Positions 23,842-33,553 of a stretch of 36,611 nt of DNA are shown in pieces; positions within the stretch are counted from its first letter, which is position 1; the number at the start of each line of letters is the position of its first letter. The DNA is taken from contig CALFWM010000042.1 in NCBI GenBank assembly GCA_937928635.1, positions 1-36,611 of the forward strand. Direction: 5' to 3'. The DNA is from an uncultured Sulfitobacter sp. (GTDB lineage: Bacteria; Pseudomonadota; Alphaproteobacteria; Rhodobacterales; Rhodobacteraceae). The notes beneath the pieces were generated by a model. It was given only the letters and a program-made list of their open reading frames with translations. It searched no databases and had not been told where the DNA came from. Position numbers and translations under genes: made by a program.

Positions 23842-24860
23842 GCGGTAAAGACTATTTTCGCCCGCTGACGCAGATGGGCCCCAATCGCCCTGAGGAGGCC
23901 CTTGCTCTGGCAGGCGGCTGGACATGTTTCACCCATGTTGAGGTGCTGCGCCGTGAGCGCCCGCCAGAGGTCATTCCGGCCCGCGATCTGCCGCCCGAAG
24001 TGAAAAGTGTGCTGACCTTTCCCCGGTTCAAGCAGCGCGAACTGGAGATGACGGTGCCGCAGATCATGGGCATTCTGAATGCCACGCCGGACAGTTTTTC
24101 CGATGGTGGCAAAAACGAAGTGGCGGAAACCGCTGTGGCAAACGGCGTGGCCATGGTGGCCGCTGGTGCGACCATACTGGACGTGGGCGGCGAATCCACC
24201 CGGCCCGGTGCCAAAACGGTTGAGATCGACGCGGAAATCAACCGCGTCGTGCCCGTGATCAAGGGGTTGCGGGCGGCCGGTGTTACCATCCCGATCTCCA
24301 TTGATACCCGCAAACTTGAGGTGGCATCCCACGCGCATGCAGCGGGTGCAAGCATTGTGAATGATGTGTCTGGCTTTACCTATGATCCCGCCTTGGCAGG
24401 CTATTGTTCGGCTGAATACCTGCCAGTCTGCGTGATGCATGCCCTGAGCGATCCGACCACCATGCAGGACAATCCACGTTATGACGATGTGCTGCTGGAT
24501 GTGTACGATTTTCTGGAAGAACAGGTCAGAATGCTGAACGCCTGTGAAATATCACCAAGCGATATCATTGCGGACCCCGGCATCGGGTTTGGCAAGACGC
24601 TGGAGCATAATCTGGCCCTGTTGTCGCGGCTCAGCTTGTTTCACGGGTTGGGGGTGCCCCTGATGTTGGGGGCCTCGCGCAAGGGGTTCATCGGGCGCAT
24701 CGGCAATGCACCAGATGCCCAAACCCGCGCGCCGGGCTCAATTGGGGTGGCCTTGTCGGCACTCCATCATGGCATTCAGGTGCTGCGTGTGCATGATGTG
24801 GCTCAAACGGTGCAGGCGATTGCCCTCTGGCAGGCCGCCATGACAGGAAAGACGATATGA
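23838..24860 (+). CDS. folP: Dihydropteroate synthase
   Basis: FolP joins hydroxymethyl-dihydropterin diphosphate to p-aminobenzoate; it is the sulfonamide target. The barrel motifs are present: [15 protein letters not shown] (about residues 77-91), [11 protein letters not shown] (115-125), [34 protein letters not shown] and RVHDV. The first 70 residues precede the normal enzyme core and contain no motif I can name; such N-terminal extensions seem common in this lineage. The ATG at 23838 overlaps the folB stop, and the stop overlaps the glmM start (ATGA both times), so the three genes form a tightly coupled operon. Substrate flow from FolB to FolP fits the order. The identification is secure. 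Confidence 0.96.
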   Translation: MSGKDYFRPLTQMGPNRPEEALALAGGWTCFTHVEVLRRERPPEVIPARDLPPEVKSVLTFPRFKQRELEMTVPQIMGILNATPDSFSDGGKNEVAETAVANGVAMVAAGATILDVGGESTRPGAKTVEIDAEINRVVPVIKGLRAAGVTIPISIDTRKLEVASHAHAAGASIVNDVSGFTYDPALAGYCSAEYLPVCVMHALSDPTTMQDNPRYDDVLLDVYDFLEEQVRMLNACEISPSDIIADPGIGFGKTLEHNLALLSRLSLFHGLGVPLMLGASRKGFIGRIGNAPDAQTRAPGSIGVALSALHHGIQVLRVHDVAQTVQAIALWQAAMTGKTI

Positions 24861-26203
24861 CAAAGCTATTTGGCACCGATGGCGTGCGCGGCACGGCAAA
24901 CATTCATCCCATGACGGCGGACATGGCCCTGCGCATTGGTGCGGCGGTCGGGCGGTATTTTCGCCGCGATGCCAAGGGCGTTCACCGGGTGGTGATTGGC
25001 AAGGACACGCGCCTGTCGGGCTATATGTTTGAAAACGCGCTGACAGCCGGGCTGACCTCGACGGGTATGAATGTGCTGTTGTTGGGGCCGGTGCCGACGC
25101 CCGCGGTGGGCCTGCTGACCCGCTCAATGCGCGCGGATCTGGGTGTGATGATTTCGGCAAGCCACAATCCGGCCCATGACAACGGCATCAAATTCTTTGG
25201 CCCCGACGGGTTCAAATTGTCCGATCAGGTCGAGGGTGAGATCGAGGCGCTGGTGGCCCAGGGTGTTGAGCCGACCGAAGCAAACGAAATTGGCCGCGCC
25301 AAACGCATTGATGACAGCCGCTATCGCTATATTGAGCGGGTGAAATCCTCTTTCCCGCGTCAGATGCGTCTGAATGGTCTGAAAGTTGTGATAGATTGCG
25401 CAAATGGGGCGGCCTATCACGTGGCCCCCATGGTCCTGTGGGAGTTGGGCGCGACCGTGATTCCCGTGGGCGTGGGGCCAAACGGGCATAACATCAACGA
25501 GGGCTGTGGCTCCACCCAGCCGAACCTCGCCGCAGAAGCGGTGGTGGCGCATGGCGCCGATGTGGGGATTTGTCTGGATGGGGATGCGGACCGCGTGATC
25601 CTGATTGATGAAAAAGGCCAGGTAGGCGACGGCGACCAGTTTATGGCGCTGATGGCATCGCAGTGGGCGGCTGACGGGCGGCTGAAAGGCGGAGCCTTGG
25701 TCGCAACTGTGATGAGCAATCTGGGGCTGGAGCGGTTTCTTGAAGGGCAGAGCGTGCGGTTGGAACGCACCGGCGTGGGCGACCGTTACGTGGTGGAGCG
25801 CATGCGTGAGGGGGGGTTCAACCTTGGCGGGGAGCAATCTGGCCACATCGTGATGACCGATCACGCCACCACGGGTGACGGTCTGATGGCGGGTATGCAG
25901 TTTCTGGCGGCGATGCTGGACAGCGGGCAAAAGGCCTCTGAGCTGCTACACCAGTTCGACCCGGTGCCACAGCTTCTCAAGAACGTGCGTTTTGAAGCGG
26001 GTCAGACCCCGTTGGAGACGGATCTGGTTAAAGGTGCGATTGCGGATGCAGAACAGGCGCTGTCGGGCGGCGGGCGTTTGTTGATCCGCAAATCTGGAAC
26101 AGAACCTTTGGTGCGCGTCATGGCGGAGCATGAAGATGCCGCGCTGATGGAGCGTGCCGTTGATTCCGTTGTGGCAGCTGTTGAGCAATCGGTTCAGGTC
26201 TAG
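24857..26203 (+). CDS. glmM: Phosphoglucosamine mutase
   Basis: GlmM converts glucosamine-6-phosphate to glucosamine-1-phosphate on the way to UDP-GlcNAc for peptidoglycan and lipopolysaccharide. The 448-residue protein begins [12 protein letters not shown], has the phosphoserine loop [12 protein letters not shown] (S102), the metal loop [10 protein letters not shown], the sugar-binding GGEQSGH and the phosphate-binding [12 protein letters not shown]. Its ATG overlaps the folP stop, so it is the last gene of the folB-folP-glmM operon, an arrangement also known from gammaproteobacteria (folP-glmM). It converges with the EamA transporter gene, with 22 bases between the stops. The identification is secure. 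Confidence 0.97.
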   Translation: MTKLFGTDGVRGTANIHPMTADMALRIGAAVGRYFRRDAKGVHRVVIGKDTRLSGYMFENALTAGLTSTGMNVLLLGPVPTPAVGLLTRSMRADLGVMISASHNPAHDNGIKFFGPDGFKLSDQVEGEIEALVAQGVEPTEANEIGRAKRIDDSRYRYIERVKSSFPRQMRLNGLKVVIDCANGAAYHVAPMVLWELGATVIPVGVGPNGHNINEGCGSTQPNLAAEAVVAHGADVGICLDGDADRVILIDEKGQVGDGDQFMALMASQWAADGRLKGGALVATVMSNLGLERFLEGQSVRLERTGVGDRYVVERMREGGFNLGGEQSGHIVMTDHATTGDGLMAGMQFLAAMLDSGQKASELLHQFDPVPQLLKNVRFEAGQTPLETDLVKGAIADAEQALSGGGRLLIRKSGTEPLVRVMAEHEDAALMERAVDSVVAAVEQSVQV

Positions 26204-26225
26204 ATATTTATTGAAAATCAATCAT

Positions 26226-27146
26226 CTACGGTGCGCGCCTAAACAATCGCATTAAGGCACCCCATTGGCTGAGAGCCACGCCGATCAGGATCAGCCCCAT
26301 CGCCCAGATCAGGGAGGGTGGCAGGGGCTCTGACAGGATCAGCGCGCCTAGCACCACCGACCAGACCGGGACCTGATAGTTCACCAACGACATAAACACC
26401 GGCCCTGCGCTGCGCACCACCAACACCCGCAGAAGATTGGCTGCAGCGGTGGGGATCAGGCCCAGAAATGCCAGCACCAGCAGGATTTTTGCGCTTGGCA
26501 TCGCGGGCCATCCCTCCATCACAAAGGCCAGTGGCAGGGTCATCACGGCAGCAATGATCAGCAGCACAGTGGCCAGGCCAATCGGGTCAACCGGCGGCAG
26601 GCGGCGCATCACAACGGAGCTGACGGAATAACAGGCCGCCGCTGCGACGCAGGCAATGCGCCCGGCGGTTTCCAGATTGGTGCCCGTGCTTTCAAAGGCC
26701 TGCCCGCCAATCAGGATGACCACCCCGACAAAGCCGATGCAAAACCCGATCACCCGGCGCAGGGTCAACCGTTCGCCGGGGACAAAGAAATGCGCAAGCG
26801 GCAGCACCATCAACGCCACAGAGGCCATGGAGACGCCTGCAAAGCCGGAGGTCACATATTGCTGCCCCCATGCCAGCAGGCAAAACGGCACCGCAGTGCT
26901 GACTGCGCCAATGAACACGACCGATACTTTGGTCGCGCCGGGGGGCGGGGCTTCGAACAGGGCAAAGCCGCGCGCGGCCCAAATCGCTGTCATCACAAGC
27001 GTTGCAAACCCGATGCGCGCCGCGGCAAGCCAAAAGGGTGTCATGCCGTCCAGCGCGATTTCCGTCACCAGAAACGTACCCCCCCAGACAAAGCCAAGCG
27101 TGGCGACCATCAGCCAGCTTTTCCATGTGATTTCAGGGGTATTCAT
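26226..27146 (-). CDS. EamA-family (DMT) transporter
   Basis: This 306-residue protein has about ten membrane helices in two homologous EamA halves (WLMVATLGFVWGGTFLVTEI at the start of the first, RIACVAAAACYSVSSVV at the start of the second). Members of the drug/metabolite transporter superfamily export amino acids, metabolites or drugs; the substrate cannot be read here. The ATG at 27146 gives MNTPEITWKSW; the frame is open to 27200 inside the upstream gene. Its start overlaps the stop of the GNAT gene (ATGA), so the two are likely co-translated. A metabolite that is acetylated and exported is a possible theme, but only an inference. Confidence 0.88.
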   Translation of the reverse strand: MNTPEITWKSWLMVATLGFVWGGTFLVTEIALDGMTPFWLAAARIGFATLVMTAIWAARGFALFEAPPPGATKVSVVFIGAVSTAVPFCLLAWGQQYVTSGFAGVSMASVALMVLPLAHFFVPGERLTLRRVIGFCIGFVGVVILIGGQAFESTGTNLETAGRIACVAAAACYSVSSVVMRRLPPVDPIGLATVLLIIAAVMTLPLAFVMEGWPAMPSAKILLVLAFLGLIPTAAANLLRVLVVRSAGPVFMSLVNYQVPVWSVVLGALILSEPLPPSLIWAMGLILIGVALSQWGALMRLFRRAP

Positions 27147-27760
27147 AAGAGCAGACCAATGATCAGGCCCAGTACAAGGCAGGCCGGGATGATCCACCAC
27201 GATACATTTATGCCTTGGGGCTCGGTTGGGGCCTCGTGCAAGGGGGGCGGGGAGCCCAAGGTGTATTCCGTGCGTTCCGTCACAAAACCCGCAGCATCAA
27301 ACAGGCGATGGGACGGGATATTGTCAACCCAGACATCGGCAGCAAGGCTGTGCCAATTGTTCAGTGCGCGTTGGGTATCTGCGTCGCTGAGCAGTGCGCG
27401 GGCAATGCCACACCGGCGCGCTTCGGGCACCACAGCGATGTCTGCAATCGCGGCCTGCACTTTGTCCTCGGCCTTGGGTGGCCTGTCCCACACCAACAGG
27501 ATGTACCCCAGGGTTTTACCCCCCTCATGGGCGACCCGCGCCATCGCGTTAAGGCCGGTATTGGGAGGTGATTCCTGTGACAATGCACGCTGGATCAGCC
27601 AGTGCTGATAGCCATTGTCCGGGGTGAACTTATGCGGCAGGCGCGCGCGGTGAACGCGGTGGGTGTCATCCGACAACGCGCGGAGTGTGCCTTTATCCGC
27701 AGGCTGAGCATCGCGGATCTGAACGTGGGAAAGGGGAGATATGTCAGCGCGCGGATCCAT
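27143..27760 (-). CDS. GNAT-type acetyltransferase with C-terminal membrane anchor
   Basis: This 205-residue protein has a GNAT acetyltransferase domain (VQIRDAQPADKGTLRAL at the start, IADIAVVPEARRCGIARALL with the acetyl-CoA loop, and DNIPSHRLFDAAGFVTERTEY), then a Pro-rich linker (SPPPLHEAPTEP) and a hydrophobic C-terminal tail of about 20 residues (WWIIPACLVLGLIIGLLL). That suggests a tail-anchored enzyme facing the cytoplasm. I chose the ATG at 27760; starts at 27817 or 27859 are open, but the last lies inside the ilvC terminator. It is coupled to the EamA gene by an ATGA overlap. The acceptor substrate is unknown. Confidence 0.8.
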   Translation of the reverse strand: MDPRADISPLSHVQIRDAQPADKGTLRALSDDTHRVHRARLPHKFTPDNGYQHWLIQRALSQESPPNTGLNAMARVAHEGGKTLGYILLVWDRPPKAEDKVQAAIADIAVVPEARRCGIARALLSDADTQRALNNWHSLAADVWVDNIPSHRLFDAAGFVTERTEYTLGSPPPLHEAPTEPQGINVSWWIIPACLVLGLIIGLLL

Positions 27761-27843
27761 GGCGTGCAGATTGTCCTGATTGGCAACAGGGTCAATGGCG
27801 AAAGCGACCCCGGGCATGCTCCGGCGTAAAAAGACGGATATAA

Positions 27844-27873
27844 AAAGCCCGGGCACCAAGGTATCCGGGCTTT
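27844..27873 (-). terminator. Rho-independent terminator of ilvC
   Basis: Read on the minus strand, AAAGCCCGG pairs with CCGGGCTTT around a 12-base loop and is followed by TTA, giving a TTTTT run. It starts 24 bases after the ilvC stop. Confidence 0.85.
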
Positions 27874-27896
27874 GCTGTTGACTGGCTCATGAGCGC

Positions 27897-28955
<1,059 letters not shown>

Positions 28956-29053
28956 TTATAAGGAAATCTGTCTGTGAGGCCAGTGATGGATTATGAGTTT
29001 ATTTGGAAGGGTGAAGGTGATAATGCGCCCGAAGCAATAAAAATGGGAAAATC

Positions 29054-29509
29054 ATGCTTGATGATACGGATCGCCGTTTGTTGCGCTATTGGCAGGCGGA
29101 GCCGAGCCTAAGCCCGGGTGAGTTGGCGGAGCGCTGCGGGATGACGGCTGGCAAGGCCGCGCGGCGCATTGCCAAGATGGAGGACGAAGACGTGCTGCGC
29201 GGGGTCGGCGCGGTGGTTGATTGGCTGGCGTTGGGCTATGGCGTTGAGGTCTCCTTGCGCATCACGCTGGATAAGACGCAAGGCAATGCATTTGATGCCT
29301 TTCAGGCCGCAGCGCGCAAGGTGCCGGAGGTGATTGAAATCCAGACATTCCTGGGCCGGGTCGATGTGCGCCTGTCGATCATTGCGCGCGACATGGCGCA
29401 TTATCAGCAGGTTTACCGTGATCAGATCCTGACGCTGCCCCATATCGCGGACATTGAGGCGTTGATGCATGTGGCGCGGATCAAGTCACAAGAGGCGCTG
29501 CCGCTGTGA
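29054..29509 (+). CDS. Lrp/AsnC-family transcriptional regulator 1
   Basis: This 151-residue protein has an N-terminal helix-turn-helix (LSPGELAERCGMTAGKAARRI, residues about 18-38) and a C-terminal ligand-binding RAM domain (VIEIQTFLGRVDVRLSIIARDM). Members bind amino acids and regulate transport and metabolism. It starts 134 bases from ilvC on the other strand and overlaps the next regulator gene (GTGA at 29506-29509). The gene order, two Lrp proteins of equal length followed by a small unknown gene, suggests a heteromeric regulator. The family is clear. The DNA targets are unknown; ilvC and the downstream aminotransferase gene are the first candidates. Confidence 0.92.
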   Translation: MLDDTDRRLLRYWQAEPSLSPGELAERCGMTAGKAARRIAKMEDEDVLRGVGAVVDWLALGYGVEVSLRITLDKTQGNAFDAFQAAARKVPEVIEIQTFLGRVDVRLSIIARDMAHYQQVYRDQILTLPHIADIEALMHVARIKSQEALPL

Positions 29510-29961
29510 TTGACCTGGATGATATTGACCGCCAGCTGGTTCGCGCCCTGGCCAGGGATGCCTCGCAAACTGCGTCCTCGCTGGGGCGTCAGTTTGGCCT
29601 GTCCCAACCCGCAACCTGGCGGCGCATCAAGCGGCTGGAGCAGGCAGGCGTGCTGAAGGGGCGGCGGCTGCGGCTCAATGCGGAAAAGCTGGGGTTTGGC
29701 GTGACGGTGTTCCTTGGGGTCAAACTGGCCACCAAGGGGCGCGTCAGTCTGGATGATTTTGAGCGCGCGGTGGTTGCGATTCCTGAGGTGCAGAGGGTGG
29801 AACATGTGCTGGGGCTCTATGATTACCGCCTGCGCGTGGTGGCGCGGGACTTGCCGGATTTTGAGCGGGTGCTGCGCCGCCGGATCATGACACTGCCCGG
29901 CGCGGGGGAGGTGGAGGCGAATGTGCTGTTGAGTGAAGAACGTCTGGCGGGCCCGCTGTGA
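29506..29961 (+). CDS. Lrp/AsnC-family transcriptional regulator 2
   Basis: This second Lrp/AsnC regulator, also 151 residues, has a clearer helix-turn-helix (ASSLGRQFGLSQPATWRRIK, about residues 22-41) and a RAM domain (EVQRVEHVLGLYDYRLRVVA). The GTG start lies in a GTGA overlap with regulator 1, and its stop overlaps the next GTG in the same way. The two Lrp proteins are only distantly alike outside the fold, so this is not a fresh duplication. Coupled synthesis in equal length suggests that they may form mixed oligomers. Ligand and targets are unknown. Confidence 0.92.
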   Translation: MIDLDDIDRQLVRALARDASQTASSLGRQFGLSQPATWRRIKRLEQAGVLKGRRLRLNAEKLGFGVTVFLGVKLATKGRVSLDDFERAVVAIPEVQRVEHVLGLYDYRLRVVARDLPDFERVLRRRIMTLPGAGEVEANVLLSEERLAGPL

Positions 29962-30323
29962 CGGGGCAGAGATCTGAGGAAGAGCAGGCCTGGATTATTT
30001 TGTCTGATCTGTTTTTGGACACGGAAGTGGGGGCAATTGCACCGCAGCTCACCCAGCGGCTAGCGGATTTGCCTTTTGACGTGGATACGCTTGAGCGGAT
30101 GCTGCGGGATGATGTCTGTCCGGTGTGCCTGCACAACCTTTATGCCGTTGCAGGTGTTTGGGATGGGTTCGCGCCGGATGATCTGATCGGGGCAGTTCGC
30201 GCGCGACAGGCGAAGTGCGAAATGTTCCCAAGGCTCAGACGCAGATGGCGCGCGCGCCAGATCGCGCGCCATGTGCCGGAATGGGCGTGGATCAGGGCGG
30301 AACTGATCCGATCGGAAACATGA
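29958..30323 (+). CDS. Small hypothetical protein coupled to the Lrp pair (DUF7079-like?)
   Basis: This 121-residue protein contains LSDLFLDTEVG, LADLPFDVDTLERMLRDDVCPVC and NLYAVAGVWDGF, which remind me of the DUF7079 family; I cannot confirm this. It ends in a basic segment (RLRRRWRARQIARHVPEW). There is no signal peptide or membrane helix. The GTG start overlaps the stop of regulator 2, so it is translated with the Lrp pair. Its function is unknown. A CPVC motif (residues about 53-56) could be redox-active or bind a metal. The aminotransferase gene follows 91 bases later. Confidence 0.78.
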   Translation: MTGQRSEEEQAWIILSDLFLDTEVGAIAPQLTQRLADLPFDVDTLERMLRDDVCPVCLHNLYAVAGVWDGFAPDDLIGAVRARQAKCEMFPRLRRRWRARQIARHVPEWAWIRAELIRSET

Positions 30324-30414
30324 ACCGCGCGAAACCAGACGATTGTATACCCAGATAGACTTTGCCAATCCGGGTAGAGCTTTTTATCAAGAGCGCGCAG
30401 AGGAGGATGACATC

Positions 30415-31539
30415 ATGGCAATGCTAGACACTGTTGACCCGCAGGGGTTGGACGAATTTTCAGTCGTATTCACAGATCGCTCGCTCAACCACATGTCAGC
30501 GGCCTTTCAGCAGGTGATGCGCGACATCTCGGATTTGTTGAAAGAGGTCTATGCCGCTGATGCGGTGGCCGTGATCCCCGGTGGGGGCACCTACGGGATG
30601 GAGGCCGTCGCGCGTCAGTTTGCCCGGGACAAAGATGTGCTGGTGGTGCGCAATGGCTGGTTCTCCTATCGCTGGAGTCAGATCATTGAGACCGGCGGTT
30701 TGACGGCCAAGGCCACCGTGATGAAGGCGCGTTTGCAGGGCAATGATGTGCCGGCCCCTTTTGCGCCCGCACCAATTGAGGATGTGGTCAGCGCCATTCA
30801 CGAGGAAAGGCCAGCAGTGGTGTTTGCCCCCCACGTGGAAACCAGCGCGGGCATGATCCTGCCAGATGACTACATCACCGCATTGGCCGCAGCGGCACAG
30901 GAGGTTGGCGCGCTGATGGTGCTGGATTGTATTGCGTCGGGCTGTGTCTGGATCGACATGAAAGCGTTGGGCGTGGATGTCTTGATCTCTGCCCCGCAGA
31001 AAGGCTGGTCCGCCTCCCCTTGTGCAGGTCTGGTGATGATGTCCGCCGCCGCCGAGGCGCGCCTGGCAGAGACACAATCAGACAGCTATGCCGTTGATCT
31101 GGGCAAATGGCGCAGCATCATGAAGGCTTATGAGGACGGGGGGCACGCCTATCACGCCACCATGCCGACGGATGCCTTGCGCGCGTTCCGCGACACCATG
31201 CTAGAGACCAAGGAATATGGTTTTGACCGGTTGAAAGACGCACAGTGGAAATTGGGCGACGGGGTGCGGTCATTGCTGGCGTCCAAAGGGGTGGCCTCGG
31301 TCGCAGCACAGGGCTTTGGGGCACCGGGTGTGGTTGTCAGCTACACGGATCGGCCAGAGGTTCAAAACGGCAAGGCCTTTGCCGCCAAAGGTATGCAGAT
31401 CGCCGCTGGCGTGCCGCTGCAGGTCGGGGAGCCGGAGGGGTTTAGTACCTTCCGTCTGGGGTTGTTTGGGTTGGATAAACTATACGACGTTGATGCGACC
31501 CTGGGCCGTTTGGCGAGCGTTTTGGACGAGGTTCTTTAG
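30415..31539 (+). CDS. Class V PLP-dependent aminotransferase (alanine-glyoxylate / serine-pyruvate type)
   Basis: This 374-residue class V aminotransferase has the PLP lysine in ISAPQKGWSASPCAG, an upstream VIPGGGTYGMEAV loop that binds cofactor phosphate, and LMVLDCIASGCVW with the cofactor-contacting Asp. This subfamily transfers amino groups among alanine, serine, glyoxylate and pyruvate; which pair applies cannot be read from the sequence. I chose the ATG at 30415 because AGAGGAGG precedes it by 8 bases; the frame is open to 30343. The Lrp pair upstream may regulate it. A GGCGGGCC hairpin follows the stop. Confidence 0.9.
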   Translation: MAMLDTVDPQGLDEFSVVFTDRSLNHMSAAFQQVMRDISDLLKEVYAADAVAVIPGGGTYGMEAVARQFARDKDVLVVRNGWFSYRWSQIIETGGLTAKATVMKARLQGNDVPAPFAPAPIEDVVSAIHEERPAVVFAPHVETSAGMILPDDYITALAAAAQEVGALMVLDCIASGCVWIDMKALGVDVLISAPQKGWSASPCAGLVMMSAAAEARLAETQSDSYAVDLGKWRSIMKAYEDGGHAYHATMPTDALRAFRDTMLETKEYGFDRLKDAQWKLGDGVRSLLASKGVASVAAQGFGAPGVVVSYTDRPEVQNGKAFAAKGMQIAAGVPLQVGEPEGFSTFRLGLFGLDKLYDVDATLGRLASVLDEVL

Positions 31540-31546
31540 AGCGGTG

Positions 31547-31564
31547 GGCGGGCCAAGGCCCGCC
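31547..31564. repeat. GGCGGGCC-AA-GGCCCGCC hairpin, copy 2
   Basis: This is the same 18-base palindrome as at 10220-10237, again followed by TTAC. It fills the gap between two converging stops (31539 and 31565), and the stop codon of the hydroxylase gene lies in the TTA right after it. It probably terminates transcription in both directions. Confidence 0.75.
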
Positions 31565-32806
31565 TTACGTTGCAGCCTCGCTCAAGGGGGCGGGGTCATC
31601 CACTTTCTGCGTTTTCATGCCAAGACCCATCTGCATCAGCATCTTGCGCACTGGCCCCATGCCGTAAAGGGCGCGCAGGCCCGCCGCACGGGCGTCTTTG
31701 GCGGTTTGACTTTTGGCCTGAGAGGCGCGGTTGAGCAGGTCAATCCCATGCACGCGCAGCATGATATCATTGTGCCGCGCCGCGTGATAACGTTCCAGCA
31801 TGGCCGCATCCCCCAGCGTGTCGCGGTCTTGTTCCGCAAGATCCAGCAGGCTGGCCAGATCGGTGAGGGACATGTTTAACCCCTGCGCGCCGATGGGCGG
31901 CAGCACATGGGCGGCCTCCGCAATCAGCGCCAGACGTTCGCCGTTCAGGCGGGCCGCGTGTTGGCTGATGATCGGCCATACCGCACGCTCAGAGGCGAGT
32001 TTCAGCGGTCCAAAGAGGTGGCAGGAGCGCGCTGACATCTCTGCCTCAAATTCTGCTGTTTCAGAGGTGGTACGGGCCTGTGTCCGCGGGCCATCGTCCA
32101 TCCAGACCACCGCCGAACACGGCGTGCCGTCGCGGTCGGGCAGGGGGACCAGCGTAAAGGGGCCGCCGCTGCGGTGGATTTCGGTGGACACATTGTCATG
32201 GGGCACCGGGTGGGTCACAGCAAAGGCCAGCGCCTTTTGCCCGTAGCGCCGGGTGGTGACCGCAATGCCGGCCGCCTCGCGCATGGGGCTGTTGCGCCCA
32301 TCTGCGGCGATCACCATTTTACAGGTGATGCGACTACCATCACTTAGCCCCACGCGGGCGGCGGCGGTGCGGGTGAACAGCAATGTCGTGCCCGTGCCGG
32401 GGCGAAAATCAACGTTGTCCAGCGCATCCAGCCGCGCCACCAATGCCTTGCGCAGCAGCCAGTTGGGGAAATTCCAGCCAAAGGGCTGATCGGATATTTC
32501 GGCGGCGTCAAAGGCGCAGCTGACGCGCGGCTCGCCGTCCTGTCCCCCCGCATCGACAATCTGCATGATCTGCAAAGGGGCTGCATGTGCGGCGAGGCCC
32601 GCCCAAACGCCCGCACGTTCCAACACGCCGCGCGCGGGTTGCAGCATGGCGGTCGAACGCATGTCAGCGCCGGTGGTCTGGTCATCCGTGATCGGCGGGG
32701 CCGGATCGACGCAGACCACATCAAAGCCCGCACTGCCAAAAGCTGCCGCAGCGGTCATACCCGCAATGCCGCCACCGGAAATCAGGATATCGCAGTCAAA
32801 TTTCAT
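31565..32806 (-). CDS. UbiH/UbiF/COQ6-family FAD-dependent hydroxylase
   Basis: This 413-residue flavoprotein belongs to the family that hydroxylates ring positions in ubiquinone synthesis. It has the Rossmann motif GGGIAG (residues 11-16), the second FAD motif MVIAADGRNSPMREAAG and the third ALIAEAAHVLPPIGAQGLNMSL, where the usual GDAAH or GNAAH reads EAAH. The ATG at 32806 is followed by a normal N-terminus. The HAD phosphatase gene ends 9 bases upstream on the same strand, so the two may be co-transcribed. Which ring position it modifies is not decidable here, and other aromatic hydroxylases share the fold. Confidence 0.9.
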   Translation of the reverse strand: MKFDCDILISGGGIAGMTAAAAFGSAGFDVVCVDPAPPITDDQTTGADMRSTAMLQPARGVLERAGVWAGLAAHAAPLQIMQIVDAGGQDGEPRVSCAFDAAEISDQPFGWNFPNWLLRKALVARLDALDNVDFRPGTGTTLLFTRTAAARVGLSDGSRITCKMVIAADGRNSPMREAAGIAVTTRRYGQKALAFAVTHPVPHDNVSTEIHRSGGPFTLVPLPDRDGTPCSAVVWMDDGPRTQARTTSETAEFEAEMSARSCHLFGPLKLASERAVWPIISQHAARLNGERLALIAEAAHVLPPIGAQGLNMSLTDLASLLDLAEQDRDTLGDAAMLERYHAARHNDIMLRVHGIDLLNRASQAKSQTAKDARAAGLRALYGMGPVRKMLMQMGLGMKTQKVDDPAPLSEAAT

Positions 32807-32815
32807 AAATTTAAT

Positions 32816-33463
32816 CTAAGCTGTCAAACGCCCGAGGAAACCCGTCAAATCGTCCGTATGGTGGTGAATATGCGCGGCATCCTGTCGCGCCGGGGCCACC
32901 AGAACAGTGCGCATTCCCATATCGTGCGGGGCAATGAGATTGCGCGGATCATCCTCAAACATCGCTGCGGATGCAGGCGTCAGCCCATCTTTGGCAAATA
33001 CGGTGTCAAAGGCAGCGCGGTCGGGTTTGGGGTGATAGCTGGCGTGCTCCACGCCGTAAACCGCATCAAACAGCCCGTCCAACCCACGTGCGGCCAACAC
33101 ACGTTCGGCATAGGGCGCGCAGCCATTGGTATAGACAATGCGCCGACCGGGCAGAGCGCGGATGCGGGCTGCAAGATCAGGGTCCGGCGTTAAACTGTCC
33201 ATCGAGATGTTGTGCACATCCTCCAGATAAGGCCCCGGATCAATCTGGTGTTCCCGCATCAGCCCGGCAAGCGTGGTGCCATGGGTGCGCCAATAGTGCA
33301 CCCGCAGGTGATCAGCCTCTGCGCGGTCCACGCCAAGGGCCTGCATGACCCAGGCGGTCATGCGCACCTCGATCAGGTCAAAGAGCGCCGCAGAGGGCGG
33401 GTATAGCGTATTGTCCAGATCAAAGACCCAAGCCCGGACATGGGAGAAATCATCGCGTGGCAT
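32816..33463 (-). CDS. HAD-family hydrolase, pyrimidine 5'-nucleotidase-like
   Basis: This 215-residue phosphatase has HAD motif I VFDLDNTLYP (nucleophile Asp), motif II IVYTNG, motif III YHPKPDRAAF and motif IV FEDDPRNL. The cap and the pattern resemble the pyrimidine 5'-nucleotidases of the SDT1 type, which dephosphorylate UMP or CMP; specificity is not certain. The ATG at 33463 (MPRDDFSHV) lacks a ribosome binding site, and the bases just before it, CACCTCCTC on the coding strand, resemble the anti-Shine-Dalgarno instead. The frame is open far upstream, but those residues are not protein-like. It is divergent from the GntR gene and may be co-transcribed with the hydroxylase. Confidence 0.85.
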   Translation of the reverse strand: MPRDDFSHVRAWVFDLDNTLYPPSAALFDLIEVRMTAWVMQALGVDRAEADHLRVHYWRTHGTTLAGLMREHQIDPGPYLEDVHNISMDSLTPDPDLAARIRALPGRRIVYTNGCAPYAERVLAARGLDGLFDAVYGVEHASYHPKPDRAAFDTVFAKDGLTPASAAMFEDDPRNLIAPHDMGMRTVLVAPARQDAAHIHHHTDDLTGFLGRLTA

Positions 33464-33553
33464 GAGGAGGTGGTAGGGGGCGGCGCGCCAAAGCGCAACC
33501 TTGCGCAATACGGGGGACGGGCTAAGGTGGCTCAAATCCTGGGAAAACGCGCG

